Part shown: piece after piece, positions 8,745 through 16,815 of the stretch | How positions within the stretch are numbered: position 1 is the first letter of the stretch | How the letters are laid out: every line of letters starts with the position of its first letter | From: Nitrospirota bacterium | GTDB lineage: Bacteria > Nitrospirota > Nitrospiria > Nitrospirales > Nitrospiraceae | Assembly (NCBI GenBank): GCA_030682135.1 | Contig: JAUXQT010000060.1 | Coordinates: 1-54,649, forward strand | DNA length: 54,649 nucleotides | Direction: 5' to 3' | The notes under the pieces: model-generated | Database searches by the model: none | The model's input: the letters and a program-made list of their open reading frames with translations, nothing else | Told to the model about the DNA's origin: nothing | Made by a program: the position numbers and the translations under genes

Positions 8745-9718
8745 TAATGGAAGGAGAATGGGATGGGCGCAAACGTGAGCACGAACACGGCGAGCGCAAT
8801 CCATCCGACCACAATCCGCCCCCGGCCTAACGGTTCGTACGGATCGAGCACCGGCGGATGGCCAAGACCCCAGATTCCTGACATGAAGGCCCAGAGCCAC
8901 CAGCCAGGCCAGCCCACAAATCCCAGCATGATCAACAGCGGCACCATGGCAAAGGCGATCGTGCGTTGGCGGGAACCCCACAGGGCGTACGCCACATGCC
9001 CGCCATCGAGTTGGCCGATGGGAATCAGATTCAGCGATGTCACAAATAGACCGAACCAGGCGGCAAAACCGATGGGGTGCAAGACGATGTCGGCCTGAGG
9101 AGGAAGCGATCCAACGACCAGCCAGGAGATGAACTGCAAGAGCAGGGGTTCGCCCAACTGCAATCCGTAAGTCGCCGTTCGATCCACCACCGTCGACAAG
9201 TTCAGGCCGATGACCAACGCCACGACTGCGACAACAAAGCCGGCAAGCGGGCCGGCCACACCGATGTCGAACAACGCGCGACGGTTCATGATCGGCCCGC
9301 GCAGACGGATGATTGCGCCAAACGTCCCGATGAAATGGGGAGGGCCTGGAATGAACAAAGGCAGGGAAGCCGGCACCCCGTGAATGCGGGAAAGCACATA
9401 GTGGCCACATTCATGGGTCACCAGAATCCCCAGCAACGTGGCGGCAAAGGGAATCCCGCGCCAAAGCGTCTCGAAATGTTCGAGGAGAAAATCTACGGGC
9501 CCATGGATTGGCCCCTTATAGGCCTGATAGGCCCCGGCCCAGAGGGTGGTAAAGATCGTCGCTGCAAGGAGGCTGAGGGGCAGGATCCATTTCGAGAAGG
9601 GCGTCTCCTCGAATTCGTCGTCCGCGGAATGATCGATGGGGTCTTCTGACGGTCCTGGCACCAGCGGAAGTCCTCTACCGCGGACCGGCTCGTCGTCGTT
9701 CCGCTGATCGAGATCCAT
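8744..9718 (-). CDS. Site-2 protease family (M50) membrane metallopeptidase
   Basis: A 324-residue polytopic membrane protein. After a hydrophilic, acidic N-terminal 45 residues come TM helices and THECGHYVLSRIHG (His102, Glu103, His106), the zinc ligands and catalytic base. An IPGPPHFIGTFGAIIR beta-region follows, and later LNLIPIGQLDGGH supplies the third metal ligand. This is the classic S2P arrangement, as in plant EGY-like and bacterial Rip/RseP proteins, without a PDZ domain. It probably cleaves a membrane-anchored regulator; no anti-sigma factor is encoded nearby. It lies 10 bases after the XRE-metallohydrolase gene on the same strand, so the two may be co-transcribed. Confidence 0.85.
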   Translation of the reverse strand: MDLDQRNDDEPVRGRGLPLVPGPSEDPIDHSADDEFEETPFSKWILPLSLLAATIFTTLWAGAYQAYKGPIHGPVDFLLEHFETLWRGIPFAATLLGILVTHECGHYVLSRIHGVPASLPLFIPGPPHFIGTFGAIIRLRGPIMNRRALFDIGVAGPLAGFVVAVVALVIGLNLSTVVDRTATYGLQLGEPLLLQFISWLVVGSLPPQADIVLHPIGFAAWFGLFVTSLNLIPIGQLDGGHVAYALWGSRQRTIAFAMVPLLIMLGFVGWPGWWLWAFMSGIWGLGHPPVLDPYEPLGRGRIVVGWIALAVFVLTFAPIPFSFH

Positions 9719-9728
9719 GGCGTCTTTC

Positions 9729-10571
9729 TCAATGATCTACGGCAAAAGGATTATGGTCGAGTTCTTCGCGAACCGTCGTCGCTGGTCCATGACCAGGCAG
9801 CAATCGATATTCAGGCGGTAACCCGAGAACCCTGGTCCGAACCGACCCGAGGTGGGTCTGGTACAGCGTATTGGGATTCGAACGGCCGATAGATCCCGCG
9901 AACAGGGTATCGCCGACGAAACACATACGTTGAGACTCAGCCTCCACACGATAACAAATCCCGCCAGGGGTATGGCCCGGCGTCGCCAGACATTGCACGC
10001 GCAAACGTCCGACAGCAATTGTCTGGCCATCCTCCGGCGCTTTGAGCTGATCGGCGGGCGGCCGCCAACTCAGGAGGTCGACATCGTCCAAGCCGAGATA
10101 CACTGGCGCCTCACGATACTTCAAAATCTGATCGATCCCATCCGCATGATCTGCATGGCCATGCGTCAGACAGATCCCGACCAGCCGCAGATGGTGGTGA
10201 GTCAAGACATCGATCATCGCCGACGCATTGTAGGCGGTGTCGATCAACAGGGCCTCTCCACCGTCATACACCACATAACCCTGCACACCATACCCGTTAA
10301 TCGAGCCCCGTACGGTTTCCACCCACGAGATCGGAGACGCAACCGACGGTTCCCATTGGTCGATCGCAATCTGCTCCAACGGTCCAGGACGAAGTCCCAA
10401 CGCCTTCGCCAGCGCCCGCACCTCGGCGCGATCACGCGGAGGATCACCGCGCTCCAGCGCAGTGATGTCGCCGCCAGGCAATCCCGTAGTCCGGGAGATC
10501 TCGGCGACCGACAGCCCCTGCCCCATCCGCGCCTTCTTAATGATGTCTGAAAATTCGTCTTCCAGCGACAT
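9729..10571 (-). CDS. XRE helix-turn-helix / metallo-beta-lactamase-fold hydrolase fusion
   Basis: A two-domain protein of 280 residues. Residues about 5-62 form an XRE/Cro helix-turn-helix (ARMGQGLSVAEISRTTGLP, then ITALERG). Residues about 85-280 form a metallo-beta-lactamase fold with LTHGHADHADG (His137, His139, Asp141, His142), ATPGHTPGG, CFVGDTLF and LLPGHGP, all the di-metal ligands of glyoxalase II-like hydrolases. Start chosen at MSLEDEF (10569-10571); an ATG three codons earlier is possible. A DNA-binding domain on a thiolesterase-like enzyme suggests either a metabolite-sensing regulator or use of the HTH for protein contacts. It precedes the S2P gene. Confidence 0.8.
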   Translation of the reverse strand: MSLEDEFSDIIKKARMGQGLSVAEISRTTGLPGGDITALERGDPPRDRAEVRALAKALGLRPGPLEQIAIDQWEPSVASPISWVETVRGSINGYGVQGYVVYDGGEALLIDTAYNASAMIDVLTHHHLRLVGICLTHGHADHADGIDQILKYREAPVYLGLDDVDLLSWRPPADQLKAPEDGQTIAVGRLRVQCLATPGHTPGGICYRVEAESQRMCFVGDTLFAGSIGRSNPNTLYQTHLGSVRTRVLGLPPEYRLLPGHGPATTVREELDHNPFAVDH

Positions 10572-10674
10572 GCGACACAATCCTTCGCTATCAGCAGTCA
10601 GCTCTCAGCCATCAGCTTCGCACATCCACCTTCGCTTCTCTCTCACCACAGCTCTGGAGCTTGCGCTCTTCAAT

Positions 10675-10760
10675 CGGGTGGCGCGATCAGCCTGACCGCC
10701 CGCAGCGGGGTCCCAACACCGGGCGGGGTGCGAGGACGGGCAGGCTGATCGCGCCACCCG
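10675..10760. repeat. 20-bp inverted repeat with nested hairpin
   Basis: CGGGTGGCGCGATCAGCCTG (10675-10694) is repeated exactly as its reverse complement at 10741-10760. A nested GC-rich stem (CCGCCC with GGGCGG) lies inside. It sits between the stop of the second M16 gene (10773) and the start of the XRE fusion, so it is probably a terminator or a palindromic element of another family. Confidence 0.75.
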
Positions 10761-10772
10761 TTCCCCTATTTC

Positions 10773-12242
10773 TTAGCGCTCCGGAGCCACCTTCACTTCT
10801 TTGACCTCTCCGAATCCCGACAGCAACTTCGGCAGGGCCTCGCCTGCCCCGACTGCAACAATCGTCAATCGTTCGGGATGGAAATGCTTCTTTGAGGCAG
10901 CCAGGATTTCCTCTTTCGTCAGGGCCACCACGCGGGCCCGTAACTGCTGCAGAAAATCCTTGGGAAGCCCATCGTATTCCAGCTCGACCAGCCGGCCGAC
11001 GATTGCCGACGAACTGGCAAAGGAGAACACAAACGAGTTCACATAGGCCTCTTTCGCTTCTGCCAATTCACTGTCCGTCACCAACTCGGTCCTCATCCGC
11101 TCCATGTTCGCGACAAACCGCGCGATGACCTCTTGCGTCGATGGCAACTTCGTCTCTGCGCGCATCAACCAGACGCCTTGATCGTGCACTCCGGTGTTTA
11201 ACCGGCTGCCGACCGAATAGGCCAAGCCCCGCTTGGTCCGCACGTCGTTGAAGAGCCGGCTGCGAAAGGAACTGCCCCCCAGAATGTCGTTGGCAATCGC
11301 CAAGGACACATAGTCAGGATCCTGCTCCTTGATGGACAGATGGCCGACGCGCAAATGCGTTTGCGACGTATCCTTGTTGACGAAGCGGACGACAGGCTTT
11401 GGCGCCTGGCTCTGGGGCACGTCGGCAATCGTCAGCACCGGCACCTCGCCTTTCTTCCAATCGCCGAATATCTCTCGGAGCAGGGCCAGCATCGCGGTCT
11501 TCTCAAAATCTCCCGTCACACCCACCATCATGCCGTTCGGATGAACGGTCTTTTTGTGAAAGGCGATCAAGTCCTCTCTGGTGATGCGGGTGACGGACTC
11601 GATGCTGCTTTCACGGGCCGTCGGGTGGTCTGCTCCATACAGCAGCTTCACGAACTCGCGGCCGACGATGGAGCCGGGGTTGTCTTGCCTGCGGCGAATC
11701 CCTTCGATGGACTGCAGCTTGGCCAACTCAACCTTCGCCGGCTCAAAGGCCGGCGTCCGAATCAGCCCGGCAAAAATCTGAAGCCCCCGCTTCAGGTCTT
11801 TACTGAGGACATCGAGCGACGCAGAGCCGGATTGCCGTCCGATTGAAATACCGACGTCTCCGGCGAACTGCTCCAACTCCTCGTCCACTTGTTCCGCCGA
11901 CAGACCACCGCCCCCGCCGGTTCGCATGATGGAACCAGTGAGCGACGCCAGGCCGACCTTATCCGCCGGATCGAGCCAGCCGCCCGTCCGCATGGTCGCG
12001 GTGATACTGACCAACGGCAGCTCATGGTCCTCCAGGAGATAGACCACCATGCCGTTTTCAAGCACGACGCGATCCGGTTCGGGAGGGGTGAACTCAACCG
12101 GCTTGAACGTCATCTGCCGAGGATCGCCCAATCCCAGATTTCCGGCAGAGGCGGTCAACGGAATGGCCACCGCCATGATCGTCGAACAGAGCACGACACT
12201 CAACCGGTTCACGTTTCGCATGTTACGTATCACCTGCATCAT
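10773..12242 (-). CDS. M16-family zinc-peptidase-like protein, non-catalytic partner
   Basis: 489 residues with a signal peptide (NRLSVVLCSTIMAVAIPL to about 32), so periplasmic. It has the two-domain M16 layout (N-terminal half beginning RVVLENGMVVYLLEDHELP, C-terminal half with GGSSFRSRLFNDVRTKRGL and the R/Y pair AYSVGSR). The position of the catalytic HxxEH is replaced by KVGLASLTGSIMRTGG, so the zinc site is missing. Bacterial M16 proteases often consist of an active and an inactive subunit; the active one is the gene directly upstream, overlapping by 4 bases (ATGA). Likely a heterodimeric periplasmic or outer-membrane-associated protease. Confidence 0.88.
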   Translation of the reverse strand: MMQVIRNMRNVNRLSVVLCSTIMAVAIPLTASAGNLGLGDPRQMTFKPVEFTPPEPDRVVLENGMVVYLLEDHELPLVSITATMRTGGWLDPADKVGLASLTGSIMRTGGGGGLSAEQVDEELEQFAGDVGISIGRQSGSASLDVLSKDLKRGLQIFAGLIRTPAFEPAKVELAKLQSIEGIRRRQDNPGSIVGREFVKLLYGADHPTARESSIESVTRITREDLIAFHKKTVHPNGMMVGVTGDFEKTAMLALLREIFGDWKKGEVPVLTIADVPQSQAPKPVVRFVNKDTSQTHLRVGHLSIKEQDPDYVSLAIANDILGGSSFRSRLFNDVRTKRGLAYSVGSRLNTGVHDQGVWLMRAETKLPSTQEVIARFVANMERMRTELVTDSELAEAKEAYVNSFVFSFASSSAIVGRLVELEYDGLPKDFLQQLRARVVALTKEEILAASKKHFHPERLTIVAVGAGEALPKLLSGFGEVKEVKVAPER

Positions 12243-13930
12243 CGTCCCACCTCATGCTGCGGCGCCGCCGCGACGTTTTTTTCGCCAGCCTTCTTCACCA
12301 ATGTCGCCACCGTACGGTTCGACTTCGTGAAGTACTCTGTGGCCACACGCTGGATATCTGCCGTCGTCACTGCGGCAATCTTGTCCCGGGCCTTCAGCGC
12401 ATAACGCCAGTCGTCTGCCACTGTTTGATAGAGCGCCAACTGAGAGGCCAGCCCTCCGTTGGATCGCAGCGCCCGCACTAAATCCGCATCGAGGTTATTC
12501 AACACCTTTTCGAGTTCCCTGGCGGAGACCGGCTCCGTCTTGAGCCGATCGAGTTCGGCATAGATGGCCGCCTCGATTTCTGCCGTCGTATGGGGCGCCA
12601 GCGGTGTGGCATTGAGGACGAACAGGTTCGGGGAACGGACTCCCGGATAGTTCGCATCGGAGTTCACCGAGGCGGCGATCCGTTTCTCGCGAACCAGATT
12701 CGTATAGAGCCGTGACGTGAGTCCGTCGGTCAGTACCGCGTCGATCACGTCGAAGACATAGTCATCGGGATGGCCTAACGACGGCTTATGAAATCCAATG
12801 GCCAGTGAGGGTTCGGCATCGAACTCCACTTCCACGCGGCGCTCCCCCCGTTGAGGCGGTTCGACCGTAACCATCGAAGGCTGCGGAGGCGCTGCCGGAA
12901 TCTTGCCGAACGTCTGCTCGAGCAGGACCATGACCTCTTTTGGGTTGATATCGCCCACGATCGCAATCGTCGCGTTATCGGGACCATAGTGGGCTTTGAA
13001 AAAGGCTTCGGTGTCGGCCGGCGTGAGCGACAAAATGTCCGACTCCCAGCCGATCGTCGGAATCCCATATTGATGGGCACGGAAGGCTGCCGAGGTGAAG
13101 GTTTCGAACAATAGTCCGTTTGCGCTGTCGTCGTTCCGCAACCGCCGCTCCTCCATGACCACGCCGCGTTCTTTGTAGAACTCGCGAAGGACGGGATGCG
13201 CCATGCGATCGGCTTCGAGCGCCGCCCAGAGGGGCAGACGATTGGCCGGGAGACTGATCGTATAACGAGTCATGTCCTTGCCGGTCGCGGCATTGAGCCC
13301 GACCCCGCCATGACGCTGGTAGAGCAGGGCCATCTCATTGCCTGCCACGAACTGTCCCGCCCTCTCTTGTAATTCTGTGAATCGCTTTTGCAACCCCTCG
13401 ATCGCGGTTCGCTCCTCGGGGCTGGCTGATTTTCCGACATTCTTCCGTGCAAATTCACGTTGCCGCTGCTCCAACTCGGTTCCCACCCGAAACAACTCCT
13501 CGAGAATCGGCCGCTCTTTCTCGTAGTCCTTCGTCCCGACCGTTCTCGTACCCTTGAAGGCCATGTGTTCGTAGAGGTGCGCCAGGCCTGTTTGCCCCAC
13601 CTGCTCGTTCACCCCCCCGACCCTGAATGTCATGTTGAGCGACACCACCGGTGTTTGATGCCGTTCGACCATGAGCACCGTCAATCCGTTCGCCAACTTC
13701 TGCTCCACCACACGGTCCGCCAGACCGGGCGAAGCGGCATGCGACAGGTCGAAGCTAACGCTGACGGCCAGGAAAACGATCAGAGCCGTGAAGCGTGAAG
13801 CGTGAAGCGCAGGAAGAGCAAAGCACTGAGCGCTGAGGCGCCTGCCTGATTTTTTTATGCCGGCATGTTGTCGACTGCTGCTGTTTGCGAGATACGCTTC
13901 ACGAGAGACGATGGACGATTCGATCATCAT
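12239..13930 (-). CDS. M16-family zinc protease, catalytic subunit
   Basis: 563 residues. The inverted zinc motif HLYEH (His118, Glu121, His122) in GLAHLYEHMAFKGT is intact, and the third ligand region follows. An insertion rich in Glu, Arg and Gln (about 143-190) looks coiled-coil. The C-terminal M16 domain has DGLTSRLYTNLVREKRIA. A hydrophobic export segment (ALIVFLAVSVSFDLSHA) is at about 49-65, but it is preceded by an unusually long 48-residue basic n-region, partly encoded by three GTGAAGC repeats (13785-13808). The true start may be internal, or the repeats may have extended the gene. It overlaps gph by 4 bases and the partner M16 gene by 4. Confidence 0.88.
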   Translation of the reverse strand: MMIESSIVSREAYLANSSSRQHAGIKKSGRRLSAQCFALPALHASRFTALIVFLAVSVSFDLSHAASPGLADRVVEQKLANGLTVLMVERHQTPVVSLNMTFRVGGVNEQVGQTGLAHLYEHMAFKGTRTVGTKDYEKERPILEELFRVGTELEQRQREFARKNVGKSASPEERTAIEGLQKRFTELQERAGQFVAGNEMALLYQRHGGVGLNAATGKDMTRYTISLPANRLPLWAALEADRMAHPVLREFYKERGVVMEERRLRNDDSANGLLFETFTSAAFRAHQYGIPTIGWESDILSLTPADTEAFFKAHYGPDNATIAIVGDINPKEVMVLLEQTFGKIPAAPPQPSMVTVEPPQRGERRVEVEFDAEPSLAIGFHKPSLGHPDDYVFDVIDAVLTDGLTSRLYTNLVREKRIAASVNSDANYPGVRSPNLFVLNATPLAPHTTAEIEAAIYAELDRLKTEPVSARELEKVLNNLDADLVRALRSNGGLASQLALYQTVADDWRYALKARDKIAAVTTADIQRVATEYFTKSNRTVATLVKKAGEKNVAAAPQHEVGR

Positions 13931-14577
13931 ATGAATAGCTCCATGAGTTGTTCCGGTCGTTCGATAAACCAGTCCGGCTGACAGGCTTCCATCTTGGCGC
14001 GATTCCCCATCCCGTACCCGACGGCACAGACGCGAATGCCGGCGTTATGCCCGCCGTTGATATCGTTGGTGCTATCTCCGACGAGCACGGTCTGCTCGGG
14101 CAATACATTCAATTCTTTCATCACATGCAACAGCATGCCCGGTTCCGGTTTCAAGCCGAACCCGTGATCGCCTCCGACGACATATTGAAAGTGATCGGCT
14201 CCCAACCCTTGAAGAATCACATTCGTATACTCGATCGCTTTGTTGGTCGCCACCGCCTTCCGCTTCCCGGAAAAATGCGTCAGCATCTCCCCAATGCCGG
14301 GATAGAAGGTTGTCCGATCGAGGCAATGGGCCAGGTACTGGCCTCTGAACACCCGCAAGGCTTCCTCGAACGTGACCCGGCTGCTCTCGCCCACCGACAG
14401 GCGCAGCAATTGTTTCACCCCATCCCCCACAAATCCGAAGATTTCTTCGAGTGGCCGCTGCGGCAGTCCCAGCTCGCCCAAGGTCAGGTTGACCGACGTG
14501 GCAATATCCCATTTGGACTCGATGAGCGTCCCGTCCAAATCAAAAATCAACAATTCGACTGAGGTCTTTCCCATCAT
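13927..14577 (-). CDS. gph: HAD hydrolase, phosphoglycolate phosphatase type
   Basis: 216 residues of the haloacid dehalogenase superfamily. Motif I is FDLDGTLIES (nucleophile Asp13, acid/base Asp15), motif II lies near AVATNKA, motif III is the lysine in FGLKPEPG, and motif IV is VLVGDSTNDINGGHNAG. The small helical cap between motifs I and II is typical of Gph/PGP enzymes that dephosphorylate 2-phosphoglycolate arising from DNA 3'-end repair or oxygenation. Other small phosphosugars are possible substrates. ATGA overlaps on both sides link it to the upstream exported protein gene and the downstream M16 gene in one operon. Confidence 0.8.
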   Translation of the reverse strand: MMGKTSVELLIFDLDGTLIESKWDIATSVNLTLGELGLPQRPLEEIFGFVGDGVKQLLRLSVGESSRVTFEEALRVFRGQYLAHCLDRTTFYPGIGEMLTHFSGKRKAVATNKAIEYTNVILQGLGADHFQYVVGGDHGFGLKPEPGMLLHVMKELNVLPEQTVLVGDSTNDINGGHNAGIRVCAVGYGMGNRAKMEACQPDWFIERPEQLMELFI

Positions 14578-15134
14578 TTTACCTTTCGTAACTCCTCCTG
14601 CAACGACGCAAGTCGGGCTCGCTTCGCCTGGTCGGTTTCCTTAATCCAGGCTTCCCGCACGACGTTCACCATCCGCTTCTGCCCGACATGGGGGGGCAAC
14701 ATCGGCTCGACAATCCTCCATCGATTGTTGACCGCTTTCACGCGAAACCGGACCTCTTCTGTCACGGCCCCCTGCACAAAACCGGCGGTTTCCAAGTACA
14801 CCGAGCCGATGACCTGAAAGGTGACCGGAATCACGACTTCCAGCCGATCGATCACCTCCCACTGGCGGTAATGCTCCGCCACTACAAAACCCTGCGTCAC
14901 GACGACCTGTCCCCACGTGGGCTCTTCATGCCAACCCGTGTAGGACGCGACCGTTTCGACCGACAGGGCATCGAGCCGCGCCCCCTTATAATCGAGCGCC
15001 AGATACCGCTTCACCACCTCTGACGGTGAATGGTCGAGGGAACCGCTCTGCGCAAGCCCCTCCCCGGCAGACAGCACCAGCGCCAGTAACGGATAGAGAA
15101 ACAATATGAACCGGCCGACCCTGTTGGCTGTCAT
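14574..15134 (-). CDS. Hypothetical exported protein, 186 residues
   Basis: Start chosen at ATG 15132-15134, which gives a signal peptide (VGRFILFLYPLLALVLS, cleavage near GLAQ). The mature part begins SPSEVVKRYLALDYKGARL and continues as alternating strands ending VKAVNNRWRIVEPMLPPHV. That resembles the NTF2-like or DUF4878 layout of small periplasmic proteins, though the family is not certain. The last 30 residues are a charged helix. It overlaps gph by 4 bases and is the first gene of the gph-M16-M16 operon. Role unknown. Confidence 0.65.
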   Translation of the reverse strand: MTANRVGRFILFLYPLLALVLSAGEGLAQSGSLDHSPSEVVKRYLALDYKGARLDALSVETVASYTGWHEEPTWGQVVVTQGFVVAEHYRQWEVIDRLEVVIPVTFQVIGSVYLETAGFVQGAVTEEVRFRVKAVNNRWRIVEPMLPPHVGQKRMVNVVREAWIKETDQAKRARLASLQEELRKVK

Positions 15135-15201
15135 CGTCTGTTCTTCACTTCCACATCTATACCCCGCAAAAGAATCCTGGTGCACCACCCAACTGTTCCG
15201 G

Positions 15202-16653
15202 TCACCCGATTTTGTGTAGCTTCATCAAATTGGTTTCCCCGGGCTGACCGATCCTGGTCCCCGAGAGGATCACGATCCGCTGTCCCGTGACGGCTAAGCC
15301 CTCGGTCTTCAGGCGGCGTTCCGCTTCCTCGATCCGCTCATCGGTTTGCGCGATCTGCCGCATCGTATGCGGGATCACACCCCAGTACAACGCCATCCGC
15401 TGCCGGACGGCCTCAAAGGGCGTCAATCCCACAATCGACGCGGCAGGCCGCTGTTTCGACAACAACCGCGCGGTCGTGCCCCGTTCGCTAAAGGCCACGA
15501 TGACGCTCGCCCCGATGACTGAGGCTGCAGAAAAGGCCGAGTGGCAAATGGCTTCCGGGAAGGACCCTTCCTCTTGTGGCGCGATGGATGAGCGCACATA
15601 CCAGGATCGTGCCCCCTCTTCTGCTGCGCGAATGATGCGGTTCATGACACGGACGGTTTCAACCGGATGTTGCCCGACCGCCGTTTCCCCGGACAGCATC
15701 ACGGCATCGGTCCCGTCGAACACGGCATTGGCCACATCCGACGCTTCAGCCCTAGTCGGACGTGTGTGCTGCGTCATGGACTCCAACATCTGCGTGGCCG
15801 TGATCACGAGCCGGCGCCGGCGGTTCGCTTCGGCGATGATCCGCTTCTGGAGGAGCGGAACTGCCTCCGATCCCATCTCTACGCCCAGATCGCCCCGCGC
15901 CACCATCACGCCGTCCGCCTGATCGAGAATTGCGTCCAAACATTCCACCGCTTCCGGCCGTTCGATCTTCGCAATAATCGGCATGTCGCCGCCCCAGTCG
16001 GCCATGAGCTGCCTTGCGGCCACTACATCATCGGGACCTCTGACAAACGAGAGGGCTACATAGTCCACCCCTTGGGCAATACCGAACCGGAGATCGTCTC
16101 GATCTTTGTCGGTGAGAGTCGGCGCGCTGATGCGCGTATCCGGAAGATTCATGCCCTTGTGCGAGGTCAGTCGCCCCCCGGTCACAACTCCACATTCGAC
16201 GGTGCTGCCGATAATGCGATGCGCGACCAGCTCGATGAGTCCATCGTCGATCAGGATGCGGGCGCCTGGCTGGACATCCCGCACCAGGTATTGATACGCC
16301 ACCGAAATCTCTCGCATGCCGGATGACGCGAGAGACTGTGCGCCGAGTTGGCCACCGGACCGGAGCAGAGTCGTCACGAGCCTCACCCTCTGGCCGGCCA
16401 CCAAGTCGATCCCGCCTGGATCGACGTCTCCAATACGAATCCTCGGTCCTTGCAGGTCCTGGATGATCGCCACCGCCGCCTGCCGGCGATTTGCGGCTTC
16501 GCGAATGGCCTTGATCGCACGTGCATGTGATTCGTGAGTCCCGTGAGAAAAGTTGAGGCGCGCCGCGTCCATGCCGCTTTCAATTAACTGCTCCAGCACG
16601 GCGGGCGAATCACTGGCGGGGCCGATGGTACAGACGATTTTCGCTTTACGCAT
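15202..16653 (-). CDS. pyk: Pyruvate kinase
   Basis: Converts phosphoenolpyruvate and ADP to pyruvate and ATP, the last step of glycolysis. It starts MRKAKIVCTIGPASDS, the standard N-terminus; an ATG seven codons upstream (16674) is less typical and neither has a strong Shine-Dalgarno. The (beta/alpha)8 barrel carries RLNFSHGTH, the B domain sits at about 70-170, and IAKIERPEAVE provides the catalytic Lys. VARGDLGVE and ATQMLESM form the metal and substrate loops, and the C-terminal regulatory domain has VAFSERGTTARLLSKQRP. Length of 483 residues is normal. It lies downstream of the phosphofructokinase fusion on the same strand. Confidence 0.93.
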   Translation of the reverse strand: MRKAKIVCTIGPASDSPAVLEQLIESGMDAARLNFSHGTHESHARAIKAIREAANRRQAAVAIIQDLQGPRIRIGDVDPGGIDLVAGQRVRLVTTLLRSGGQLGAQSLASSGMREISVAYQYLVRDVQPGARILIDDGLIELVAHRIIGSTVECGVVTGGRLTSHKGMNLPDTRISAPTLTDKDRDDLRFGIAQGVDYVALSFVRGPDDVVAARQLMADWGGDMPIIAKIERPEAVECLDAILDQADGVMVARGDLGVEMGSEAVPLLQKRIIAEANRRRRLVITATQMLESMTQHTRPTRAEASDVANAVFDGTDAVMLSGETAVGQHPVETVRVMNRIIRAAEEGARSWYVRSSIAPQEEGSFPEAICHSAFSAASVIGASVIVAFSERGTTARLLSKQRPAASIVGLTPFEAVRQRMALYWGVIPHTMRQIAQTDERIEEAERRLKTEGLAVTGQRIVILSGTRIGQPGETNLMKLHKIG

Positions 16654-16815
16654 AGACGATACGGTTGCTTTCATTGGTCGATCGGAATGAGCGGCCCTCG
16701 TTCCCCGTTCTTCTCGCCATGATATTCAGGGATGCCATTCTAACAAACGACCTCCAGGCCCACAACGCAACCGCCGTTTCATGCGCGGGCCGCTCTCGCA
16801 TTGATGATCGAGGCG

